Source: a bacterium (GTDB lineage Bacteria; Patescibacteriota; Doudnabacteria; UBA920). Taken from it: a stretch of 8,058 nt of DNA. The stretch covers positions 1 through 8,058 of the forward strand of contig JAJYJE010000040.1 of NCBI GenBank assembly GCA_021789715.1. The letters run 5' to 3'. Shown piece after piece: positions 1 to 5,988 of this stretch (positions are counted from its first letter, which is position 1; each line of letters begins with the position of its first letter). The position numbers and the translations under genes are program-made. The notes below the pieces were generated by a model that was not told where the DNA came from, did no database searches, and saw nothing but the letters and a program-made list of their open reading frames with translations.

Positions 1-94
1 TCGCGATACCGATAACAATACCCAAAGTCGTCAACCCCGTACGGGCGGGATTGGCGAATAAAGCTTTCATGGATTGGCGGAAAGCGGTGAGCAT
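1..94 (-). CDS. MacB-type ABC transporter permease, N-terminus only (second permease of the operon)
   Basis: Thirty-one codons of a membrane protein that continues past the window's left edge. It begins MLTAFRQSMKALFANPARTG and runs into LTTLGIVIGIA, the start of a first transmembrane helix. That stretch aligns closely with LTILGIVIGVA at residues 23-33 of the permease just upstream, so the two are paralogues of the MacB/FtsX-like class: a short cytoplasmic amphipathic helix, one transmembrane segment, a large outer domain, then three more segments. The ATG at 94-92 is the only sensible start. No Shine-Dalgarno sequence is visible; the start follows directly on a T-tract that forms one arm of a long inverted repeat. 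It is the last visible gene of the exporter operon. Two permeases could form a heterodimer, or two homodimers could share one ATPase. Substrate unknown. Confidence 0.85.
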   Translation of the reverse strand, partial: MLTAFRQSMKALFANPARTGLTTLGIVIGIA

Positions 95-194
95 AAAAAA
101 CAAAAACCAAAATGGAAAATTACAATTTTAAATTTAAAATAACACTGCGGTTTATATTTTACATACTACACTGTCATTTTGATTTTTGATTTTT
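95..194 (-). repeat. Long imperfect inverted repeat between the two permease genes
   Basis: Arms at 175-194 and 95-114 can pair in the minus-strand transcript as a stem of 19 base pairs with one single-base bulge (base 189). One of the pairs is G-U (182 with 107). The loop of 60 nt contains a perfect 16-bp palindrome at 125-140. The distal arm ends against the permease ATG at 94. The arms are A/T-tract rich, so chance pairing is a real alternative. The spacer has no gene of its own. Confidence 0.5.
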
Positions 195-197
195 ACA

Positions 198-1478
198 CTA
201 TTCGTATCTCAGCGCCTCGATGGGATTCAACTTGCTCGCTTTAAACGCCGGATACAGGCCAAATACCACGCCGGTCAAGACGGAAACGCCGACCGCGAGC
301 AGCACCGAAGCCAGGGAGATTACAAACGCCCAGTCATAGCCCAGCGCGTTCATCAGCAAAGATACCAAATACGCCACCACTACGCCGACAATTATGCCGA
401 TAATGCCACCTAAGGAAGTAAGAGTCCCCGCTTCCAGCAGAAACTGGCGCATAACCGCGCCGTTGGTGGCGCCCACAGCCTTGCGCAAACCGACCTCACG
501 CGTGCGCTCAGCAACGGTTACCATCATTATATTTAAGATGCCTATGCCCCCCACCAGCAAGGCAATGGCGGCCATAGCGGTCAAAAATAGCGTAAGCGCA
601 TTAGTGATGGTGGTAAGAATACTTATGGCGTCGGCGATATTGCGGATAGTGTAATCCAAATCCGAATCCTGGCGGATATGGTGCTGCTGGCGCATAACAG
701 CGTCTACGTCCTGGAGCGTCCGCTGCACGTTTTCTGAAGAATCAACTTTAATATTAATCGCCTGCAGGTAATGGATGCCGAGCAGTTGCTCCTGACCAAT
801 CGCCAGCGGTACGAAAATTTCGTCATCCTGATCCTGGAAAAATGACGCGCCCCGGGGCTGAATTACGCCAATAACGCGCAACGGAATGCCGCCGGGCTGA
901 TTTTCGGAACTTTGCGACGCGTCGCGGACCTTAATAACCTGGCCTAAAGGGTCCGTGCCTGTGCCGCCAAACAGCTCATCGGCAACAGTCGACCCGAGCA
1001 CCACCACATTAGCGTCACCCTGATCCTGCTGCTGGTCAAAAAACTGGCCTTCTTGCATATCAAAAGAAATTACGCTGGGATAATTGTAATCCGTCCCGGT
1101 GAAATTCGTATCCACGCTTTGGCTGCCCCAAGTCACCGTGGCGCTACCGTGCACGATGGCGTTAATCGCCGCCGCGTGCGGCACGCGGCTGGTATCGCGC
1201 AGGGCATTGGCGTCATTTACCGTCAAAGTCGTTACCACGACGCCAAAGGCCTGGACCGGCGGGCCTTTTTCGTTAGATTTGCCAGGTTGCACGGACAACA
1301 AATTCGAACCCAATTTCGTCACCTGCCCCAAAACCAGCGATTGCGCGCCGGCGCCGAGCGCGATAATAATAATCACGCCAGCCACGCCAATTACAATCCC
1401 CAGAATCGTCAAAAATGACCGGCCCTTGCGGGCCAGCAGCGTGCGGATAACGAGCGTTATGGTACTGAAGAAGTTCAT
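198..1478 (-). CDS. MacB-type ABC transporter permease (FtsX-like)
   Basis: A 426-residue permease of the type VII (MacB/LolCDE) class. Residues 20-45 form the first transmembrane helix (SFLTILGIVIGVAGVIIIIA), residues about 46-285 the outer MacB_PCD domain, and three further helices lie near 287-320, 350-378 and 385-410. The conserved coupling region ERTREVGLRKAVGAT sits at 324-338, where this family touches its ATPase. The C-terminus PAFKASKLNPIEALRYE is the classic family ending. The length is normal for a stand-alone permease without a fused ATPase. In MacB systems the outer domain transmits ATP-driven movement to the adaptor, so the likely role is export or outward extrusion of a peptide, lipid or toxic compound; nothing here shows which. 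The start at 1478 puts the family motif at the expected distance. No clear ribosome-binding site; a 12-bp inverted repeat ends 13 nt upstream. It follows the ATPase gene by 82 bp. Confidence 0.93.
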   Translation of the reverse strand: MNFFSTITLVIRTLLARKGRSFLTILGIVIGVAGVIIIIALGAGAQSLVLGQVTKLGSNLLSVQPGKSNEKGPPVQAFGVVVTTLTVNDANALRDTSRVPHAAAINAIVHGSATVTWGSQSVDTNFTGTDYNYPSVISFDMQEGQFFDQQQDQGDANVVVLGSTVADELFGGTGTDPLGQVIKVRDASQSSENQPGGIPLRVIGVIQPRGASFFQDQDDEIFVPLAIGQEQLLGIHYLQAINIKVDSSENVQRTLQDVDAVMRQQHHIRQDSDLDYTIRNIADAISILTTITNALTLFLTAMAAIALLVGGIGILNIMMVTVAERTREVGLRKAVGATNGAVMRQFLLEAGTLTSLGGIIGIIVGVVVAYLVSLLMNALGYDWAFVISLASVLLAVGVSVLTGVVFGLYPAFKASKLNPIEALRYE

Positions 1479-1491
1479 AAATAACGATCAA

Positions 1492-1553
1492 AAATATACA
1501 AATACTGCGGCCCAAAATTTGTAAGTAGTGCCCTTGTTAAAATTTGTATATTT
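1492..1553 (-). repeat. Perfect 12-bp inverted repeat plus nested repeats in the ATPase-permease spacer
   Basis: AAATATACAAAT at 1492-1503 is the exact reverse complement of 1542-1553, with 38 nt between. Inside lies a 10-bp direct repeat AAAATTTGTA (1514-1523 and 1539-1548, 25 bp apart). A second inverted pair, AAGTAGTG (1523-1530) and CACTACTT (1559-1566), overlaps the ATPase stop codon. The stem is all A-T apart from one G-C pair per arm. A short T-run follows the distal arm (about 1495-1490), so a weak terminator or attenuator is possible. The structure ends 13 nt before the permease ATG. Confidence 0.55.
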
Positions 1554-1560
1554 AGGAACA

Positions 1561-2277
1561 CTACTTCACCAATTCTTTCCCGTCGCTCGCAATAGTTCGA
1601 TTCTTGACCTGTTCGTCGCTGACAATGCTGCCGTCCTTAATGCGCAAAATGCGCTTAGCGTGGTTAGCTGTATCCTGCTCATGGGTAACAAGGATGATGG
1701 TACGGCCCTTATCGTTAAGCGATTGGAGAATTTCCATTACGGTGTTGCCGCTTTTGCTGTCCAGATTGCCGGTCGGCTCATCGGCAAAAATCACCAGCGG
1801 ATCGCAAACTAAAGCGCGGGCAATGGCCACGCGCTGCTTTTCCCCTCCCGAGATCTGGTTGGTATAAAAACCCAAACGGTGTGACAAGCCCACCGCTTCC
1901 AACGCCTGCTTAGCTAACTGGTCGTGATTTTTCTTCTTGCTGTACAGCAAAGGTAATTTGACATTGTCGAGCACGGTAGTACGAGCCAACAAATTGAACG
2001 ACTGAAAGACAAAACCAATATGCTCGTTGCGCAGCTCGGCCAGGTAGTTATCGTCAAAATACCTGGTGTCCTTATTTTCAAATTCGTACCTGCCGCTAGT
2101 CGGCCGATCCAGAAAACTCAAAATGTGCATTAACGTGGACTTTCCGCTGCCAGACGGCCCCATAATTGCCACAAATTCCCCCGATTCCACGGTAAACGTC
2201 AAACCGTGAAGGACAGAGGTGACCACGTCTTCGTTTATATAATCTTTTTTCAGGTTTTCGACTTTGATCAAAGGCAT
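1561..2277 (-). CDS. ABC transporter ATP-binding protein, MacB/LolD type
   Basis: A 238-residue cytoplasmic ATPase that powers the adjacent permease(s). All nucleotide-binding motifs are intact: Walker A GPSGSGKST at 40-48, Q-loop glutamine at 92 (VFQSFNL), signature ISGGEKQR at 142-149 (E in place of the usual Q, common in this family), Walker B LVIFADE at 161-167 followed by PTGNLD, and the switch histidine at 199 (VTHE). PTGNLDSKSG and this domain length are typical of MacB/LolD/FtsE-class ATPases. The frame is open to a further start at 2322, but the ATG at 2277 gives the family-typical beginning MPLIKVENLKKDY, so I chose it. The 15 extra residues would lie inside an AT-rich inverted repeat. 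It sits between the adaptor and permease genes; the gap to the adaptor stop is 122 bp, unusually long for an operon. Confidence 0.95.
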   Translation of the reverse strand: MPLIKVENLKKDYINEDVVTSVLHGLTFTVESGEFVAIMGPSGSGKSTLMHILSFLDRPTSGRYEFENKDTRYFDDNYLAELRNEHIGFVFQSFNLLARTTVLDNVKLPLLYSKKKNHDQLAKQALEAVGLSHRLGFYTNQISGGEKQRVAIARALVCDPLVIFADEPTGNLDSKSGNTVMEILQSLNDKGRTIILVTHEQDTANHAKRILRIKDGSIVSDEQVKNRTIASDGKELVK

Positions 2278-2295
2278 GTAAATTATTCTAATTGC

Positions 2296-2357
2296 TCTAA
2301 TTTTTCTAAATACTATAAACAATTCCCAAAGGCAAACATCAGTACTTAGAAATTAGA
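2296..2357 (-). repeat. Long imperfect inverted repeat before the ATPase start codon
   Basis: In the minus-strand transcript 2357-2341 pairs with 2314-2296: 17 base pairs, one G-U pair, and one 2-nt AA bulge on the distal arm, closing a 26-nt loop. The single mismatch in the DNA is tolerated only in minus-strand RNA (G-U); the opposite strand would have A-C. No T-run follows, so it is not an intrinsic terminator. It ends 18 nt before the ATPase ATG at 2277. The rest of the 122-bp spacer, 2358-2399, is AT-rich with scattered ATTAG/CTAAT words and no gene. Confidence 0.55.
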
Positions 2358-2399
2358 CATTAGATGTTATTTGGAGTAATTAGGTTAATTCAAATAATT

Positions 2400-3965
2400 T
2401 TATTGTTTGATATAAGTAACTATCTCCTGCCCTTCGCTCAAGCCGCCGGTAATTTCCACCAATCCTCCGTCGGCCTGCAGGCCCGTGGTTACCGGCACTG
2501 CCTTGTAAGTTTTGGTCTTATCATCGGTAATCACGCGCACCGACTGTTTACCATCCGCGCCGCTCAGCACGGCACGCTGCGGCACCGCCAAGACGCCGCT
2601 CTTTTTGGCGACCAAAATTGTCATATTGGCGGTCATCCCCGGTTTAATTTCACTCACCTTAGGCAGACTGGCCTTAACCAGATAATCCACCACGCCTGAA
2701 ATTACGGTTGAAGCAGGGTTAATAGTGGTGACGGTTGCGTTAAAATGCCGGTCTGGGCCGAGCGCGTCAAAAGTTACGTCCACGCTCTGGCCCGTCTGAA
2801 TGGAGGCAATGTTAGCTTCGCTGACGTCAGCTTCTATATGAAGGTCGTTTACATCCTGCAGCACAACCATCTGAGTCGAAGGCGAGGCCTGCTGCCCGAC
2901 CTTAGCATCAACTTCCGTAACCGTACCGTCTACCGGCGCGCGGATAACCGTATCCTCCAGCGCGGCTTGGGCGGCCTGAACTTGCCCTTGGGCGGTTAAA
3001 ATCTGGGCCTGAGCCGCGGCAATATCCGCCGGACGGGCTTGGGCCTGTTTTAAACCCAGCGCGGCTTGGGCCTGAGTCAGCGCTACTTGGGCGGAACCTA
3101 CCGCGGCCTGGGCTGTGGCTACGGTGGTGGTCTGCGTCTGAAGCGCGGCCTGGTAAGAATTGTAGTTGGTTATATAGTTGCTGGCCTGAGTGTTTGGAAT
3201 AGCAACGGTCCATTGGTCATTACCCCCAACGGTAGTGCTTGGCCACTGAACATACAGCCCTCTGGTGCCCAGCGGCACCGGCGAGGTTTTTACGTCGCCG
3301 CTGCCCTGCTCTAATCCGCTCACAGAAAACTTATAGCCAGAACCGGTGGCATAAATGGAGATTGTGTACACGCCCTGGTCTGTGCCGGTATAAGTGCCGG
3401 TAATGGTCGGATTCGCGCTGCTGATATTACCAGCCCCGGGGACCGCGGCCAGAGTGGAATTAAGCAGCGCGCCATACGCATTGCTGACCAAAACCGCCTG
3501 TTGCTGTTTAGTATTGGCCAAAGTCTGCTGGGCATTGCTGAGCGCCACTTGAGCGGCATCTACCGCGGCCTGGGCCACGGCAATATCCTGGCTGGACGAC
3601 CCCGCCAAAACTTTGTCGTAATTAGCTTTAGCCTGGGCCAGGGCGCCTTCGGCCTGGGTCAGGCTGGCCGCTTGACTGCCCTGGTCCAAAGCTGCCAGTA
3701 CATCTCCGGCTTTAACCTGGCCGCCCGCCTGAACATTAACTTTGCGTATAATACCGCCCGACTTAAATCCTAATTCCAAATCAGTACCGGAAACGACTTG
3801 CCCGGTCGCCAAAACGGTCTCAGTCAGATCCTGGCGTTTTACGGTGTCGGTCTGGATACCCGCGGCCGAATTGCGGCCGGCGCGGGCGCGCCAGATAATA
3901 AAACCGGCAATAGCAAGAATAATTACAGTCCAGATAATTTTTTTCTTAGTCAAAAATTTTCGCAT
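2400..3965 (-). CDS. MacA/HlyD-like adaptor (membrane fusion protein) with an inserted tip domain
   Basis: A 521-residue adaptor of a MacAB-like exporter. It has a basic N-terminus, one membrane anchor at about 9-26 and no lipobox. Next come the first half of the biotinyl-lipoyl domain (about 62-95, GFKSGGIIRKVNVQAGGQVK), a first Ala/Gln-rich coiled-coil arm (about 97-170), an insert (about 172-262), the second arm (about 262-335), the second lipoyl half starting at DTVIRAPVDGTVTEVDAKVG (339-358), a beta-barrel (about 380-450) and a membrane-proximal domain to the end. The two arms resemble each other (AQAAVDAAQVAL and AQAAVGSAQVAL). The insert is rich in G, S, T, Y and V, looks beta-stranded, and replaces the hairpin tip where MacA contacts TolC. 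MacA-family adaptors usually have about 370-400 residues; the insert and longer arms account for the excess. The start ATG at 3965 is 17 bp after the regulator's stop, so the two are co-transcribed. Substrate unknown. Confidence 0.93.
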   Translation of the reverse strand: MRKFLTKKKIIWTVIILAIAGFIIWRARAGRNSAAGIQTDTVKRQDLTETVLATGQVVSGTDLELGFKSGGIIRKVNVQAGGQVKAGDVLAALDQGSQAASLTQAEGALAQAKANYDKVLAGSSSQDIAVAQAAVDAAQVALSNAQQTLANTKQQQAVLVSNAYGALLNSTLAAVPGAGNISSANPTITGTYTGTDQGVYTISIYATGSGYKFSVSGLEQGSGDVKTSPVPLGTRGLYVQWPSTTVGGNDQWTVAIPNTQASNYITNYNSYQAALQTQTTTVATAQAAVGSAQVALTQAQAALGLKQAQARPADIAAAQAQILTAQGQVQAAQAALEDTVIRAPVDGTVTEVDAKVGQQASPSTQMVVLQDVNDLHIEADVSEANIASIQTGQSVDVTFDALGPDRHFNATVTTINPASTVISGVVDYLVKASLPKVSEIKPGMTANMTILVAKKSGVLAVPQRAVLSGADGKQSVRVITDDKTKTYKAVPVTTGLQADGGLVEITGGLSEGQEIVTYIKQ

Positions 3966-3982
3966 AAAATTTAGGCTGATTG

Positions 3983-4252
3983 TTACGATTTAAATAGCTT
4001 GCCGAATATTTTACCAACGTGAGATTTGATTTCCGCCTCCGCGTCACCGCCGGCAAAATTAGCCATAATAACTTTAATAAGTTCTTGAAGTTCCTCCACT
4101 TTTATTAAACCCAATGCCTTGCCGAATTTGCCTATAGCCACTAGCTGGTCGCCCGGCCGCAAATGCAAATCCCTGCGAGCTTCGGCTGGGATGACTACCT
4201 GGCCGCGCTCACCCAAGGTCACGATGCCATAGAGCTTATCGTGTTTGCTCAT
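3983..4252 (-). CDS. AbrB/MazE/SpoVT-family transcriptional regulator
   Basis: An 89-residue protein with a swapped-hairpin AbrB DNA-binding domain at about 6-52: YGIVTLGERGQVVIPAEARR followed by LHLRPGDQLVAIG. The GQVVIPAEARRDLHLRPGD core is diagnostic. A C-terminal tail of about 37 residues (53-89) is helical and ends basic (HVGKIFGKLFKS). These proteins dimerise through the hairpins and bind AT-rich DNA. It is the first gene of the exporter operon, 17 bp before the adaptor, so control of the exporter (probably with autoregulation) is the simplest reading; that is inference. The frame stays open to a TTG at 4300 and an ATG at 4288. I chose the ATG at 4252 because it starts just before the conserved domain, and residues upstream (IHARIHKK) look unlike the family. 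No toxin gene is adjacent, which argues against a MazE-type antitoxin. Confidence 0.88.
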   Translation of the reverse strand: MSKHDKLYGIVTLGERGQVVIPAEARRDLHLRPGDQLVAIGKFGKALGLIKVEELQELIKVIMANFAGGDAEAEIKSHVGKIFGKLFKS

Positions 4253-4256
4253 TTTC

Positions 4257-4290
4257 TTATGAATTCTGGCATGAATGCTCGGCTTCATAA
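4257..4290 (-). repeat. 7-bp inverted repeat before the AbrB-type start
   Basis: TTATGAA at 4257-4263 and TTCATAA at 4284-4290 are perfect inverted repeats 20 nt apart, ending 4 nt before the chosen ATG at 4252. If translation began at the ATG at 4288 the repeat would be coding. Short enough to be chance. Confidence 0.25.
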
Positions 4291-4420
4291 ATATGGCCAA
4301 AAACCGCTTAGAGGATTAGCAAACTAAACAATTGAAAAAATTTAAAATTGGAAAAATGTACTGAATCGTTCAATTATTTGAACTACCAATATCAATAACG
4401 TGTATGCAATATCATACTTA
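4291..4420 (-). promoter_or_regulatory. AT-rich leader of the exporter operon with small palindromes
   Basis: This gene-free spacer upstream of the AbrB-type gene holds a 6-bp stem GTTCAA-ATTA-TTGAAC (4368-4383 on the plus strand), a 5-bp stem at 4402-4417 (GTATG and CATAC), and an 8-bp direct repeat CAATATCA (4387-4394 and 4407-4414) spaced 20 bp, about two helical turns. Such AT-rich repeated sites suit binding by an AbrB-type protein, but no convincing -35/-10 pair and no terminator for the upstream gene could be picked out. Treat it as a candidate operator region only. Confidence 0.3.
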
Positions 4421-5899
4421 TCATACCATGCGCGCGTGCCCTTGTCCATTCTTCATATTGAGGGCCGGAACGGACTGAACCGCCGCGCCAAGCCCGATGT
4501 AATTGTCAATCTCCTCCTGGCTAATAGCCGTCAGTTTAGGATTACGCTCCTCTGCCGGAGTAATTATTTTATATATTTCCGGCAGCTCGCTCAAAATGCT
4601 CTGCTTAACCGTAATTATTTCCGCTAATTTCCCAAAATTGTTATAGGCGCCGCTGCCGCCGTCCAGCCATATATCCCAGGCGGTTGGTTTATATAGCCTG
4701 CCGCGGCCGTCTGAAACAAAAGCTACCGAGCTTTCCGCAAAATTATTGGTAGGAATATTCCGGACTCGATCCGCCAGTGCCGACCCGCCCTGCTCGCGCA
4801 GCAAAGCGATAAACTTGCCTTTAAAATCCGATAGCCAATTGACCTGATTAAAACCGCCCAGACTCGTTAACCCGTAATACATCAGCACTATAAAACTGAC
4901 CAGGCTCGTGGGATACAGCCAGCCTCCGGCCAAACCGCGGCTTACGGCTTCGGGAGTAAGCGGGACTGAAAAACCCTGGTCTGTTAGCGTATTACCCTGT
5001 CTTGCCAAATGGGCGCGGCGCCCGTTTTCCCTCATGCCCCAAAACAGAAAGCTGCCCTTATGGACGCTTGAAAACGCGCCCATACTGCCGCGGAAATGCC
5101 GCTCAACGGCCTGCCACCCCCCCTCGGTAAACAACAACCGGTACAAATCATGATTCGGTCGAATTGCTATTTCCTCCGCGATTAAACGGCTCACCAATTC
5201 TTCCAACGGCAAATACAGCAGGCGCGGGGCGTTTGGAAACAGTTCGGCCCACAGGCGGGCGCTTATTTTACAAGCCTGATTTTGAAAACGGGCTTCCGCC
5301 AATATGTCCTCTGCGAGCAACAGCCGCTCCAAGAGAGCGGCTAACCGCTCCTGCCGGCTGCCGTCCAAAAAGGACAGCTGGCGGGCTTTAGCTATTACTC
5401 TCTCGGCGTCGGCACGAACAAAACCGGCGGCCGATAATACCGCTCGAGTCTTTTGAGCGTCAGGAAACAATGATAAGCGCGCTAAATTGTGACTGCCCGG
5501 TTCGCGCAGCAGCACACAGGCCGGCCAGGAAGAATTATTTAACGATACTCCGGCCGTGGCAAAACCGGTTAAAAAGCGGCGGCCCGGACGCAAACTGAAA
5601 ACCAGGTTGGAGTTTAAAAAAAAGGGATGGCCAAAGATGCCCAAATGGTCGATTGTGGACACCAACGGCTTTTGGGCCAGTTCGGACACCGCCTCCCGAG
5701 CAAGTCCGGTTCCATAAAGCTCGGCGTACATCCGTTCAATATGGCGCAGCAGCGCCGCGGCGTCACGCGAAGGCGGCAAGGCCGCAACCGTCCATTGCCC
5801 AGCGTACGCCGCGACGCTAAGCTCTCCTTTTGTCCGAAATATTTCACCCAAAATTTTTTGCCGCTGCAAAACGACATTTTGTAATTCTTCAATACCCAT
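4421..5899 (-). CDS. Large protein of unknown function (492 residues)
   Basis: I do not recognise this protein. It is a convincing gene: long, complete, with a perfect TATAAT box upstream and an even, protein-like composition. There is no signal peptide, so it is probably cytoplasmic. Candidate functional motifs are STIDHLGIFGHPFFLNSN at 81-98 (D84, H85, H91 could be catalytic or metal-binding), GVSLNNSSWPACVL at 117-130, HKGSFLFWGMRENGRR at 280-295, and a hydrophobic stretch YPTSLVSFIVLMYYGLTSLG at 329-348 that may be buried rather than membrane-spanning. Residues 185-205 and 230-245 look helical. Two cysteines (128, 210) are far apart. No Walker, Rossmann, glycosyltransferase or nuclease signature is visible. 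It lies between a terminated pilin gene and the exporter operon, with no terminator between it and the latter, so weak co-expression is possible. The ATG at 5899 has AGGA about 12 nt upstream. Confidence 0.88.
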   Translation of the reverse strand: MGIEELQNVVLQRQKILGEIFRTKGELSVAAYAGQWTVAALPPSRDAAALLRHIERMYAELYGTGLAREAVSELAQKPLVSTIDHLGIFGHPFFLNSNLVFSLRPGRRFLTGFATAGVSLNNSSWPACVLLREPGSHNLARLSLFPDAQKTRAVLSAAGFVRADAERVIAKARQLSFLDGSRQERLAALLERLLLAEDILAEARFQNQACKISARLWAELFPNAPRLLYLPLEELVSRLIAEEIAIRPNHDLYRLLFTEGGWQAVERHFRGSMGAFSSVHKGSFLFWGMRENGRRAHLARQGNTLTDQGFSVPLTPEAVSRGLAGGWLYPTSLVSFIVLMYYGLTSLGGFNQVNWLSDFKGKFIALLREQGGSALADRVRNIPTNNFAESSVAFVSDGRGRLYKPTAWDIWLDGGSGAYNNFGKLAEIITVKQSILSELPEIYKIITPAEERNPKLTAISQEEIDNYIGLGAAVQSVPALNMKNGQGHARMV

Positions 5900-5900
5900 A

Positions 5901-5915
5901 AGGAAATATTTTCCT
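5901..5915 (-). repeat. Hairpin over the ribosome-binding site of the 492-residue gene
   Basis: AGGAAA-TAT-TTTCCT is a 6-bp perfect inverted repeat with a 3-nt loop, ending one base before the ATG at 5899. In the transcript the AGGA that would serve as Shine-Dalgarno lies in its 5' arm, so folding would mask the site. Confidence 0.45.
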
Positions 5916-5924
5916 GCTTTTTAC

Positions 5925-5930
5925 ATTATA
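5925..5930 (-). promoter_or_regulatory. Perfect -10 box for the 492-residue gene
   Basis: TATAAT on the minus strand, with a predicted transcription start near 5918 and a leader of about 19 nt. At 17 bp upstream only a T-run (the terminator tract of the pilin gene) occupies the -35 position, so the -35 is weak; TTGGCA is present but only 9 bp away. The box therefore sits close behind the pilin terminator. Confidence 0.5.
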
Positions 5931-5946
5931 CCTGTAATTTGCCAAC

Positions 5947-5972
5947 AAAAAAACCCGCGGGTGTTCCGCAGG
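5947..5972 (-). terminator. Intrinsic terminator of the pilin gene
   Basis: In the minus-strand transcript a 7-bp GC-rich stem (5972-5966 with 5960-5954, one G-U pair) closes a 5-nt loop and is followed by seven U residues (5953-5947). It begins 16 nt after the pilin stop codon, so the pilin is a single-gene unit. Confidence 0.9.
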
Positions 5973-5988
5973 CAACTACCACGAAGGA

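Noticed and set aside
2278..2322. Fifteen-residue N-terminal extension of the ATPase (start at 2322)
   Set aside because: The extension overlaps the AT-rich inverted repeat and lies before the family-typical start MPLIKVENLKK.
3000..3660. Repeated GCCTGGGC-like words, considered as a DNA repeat array or CRISPR
   Set aside because: They are codons for the repeated Ala-Gln heptads of the adaptor coiled coil. Spacing is irregular, and no CRISPR repeat-spacer pattern exists anywhere in the window.
3066..3773. Plus-strand open frames opposite the adaptor
   Set aside because: They mirror the Ala/Gln-rich, low-complexity coiled-coil coding sequence, and no start signal or domain supports them.
4253..4300. 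Longer AbrB-type protein starting at the TTG at 4300 or ATG at 4288
   Set aside because: The added residues do not resemble the family's N-terminus; the ATG at 4288 remains possible and changes nothing in the domain call.
4368..4383. Intrinsic terminator of the 492-residue gene
   Set aside because: The 6-bp stem is AT-rich and no T-run follows in the direction of transcription.
5933..5945. TTGGCA upstream of the TATAAT box at 5925 as its -35
   Set aside because: The spacer is only 9 bp, too short for a sigma-70 promoter.
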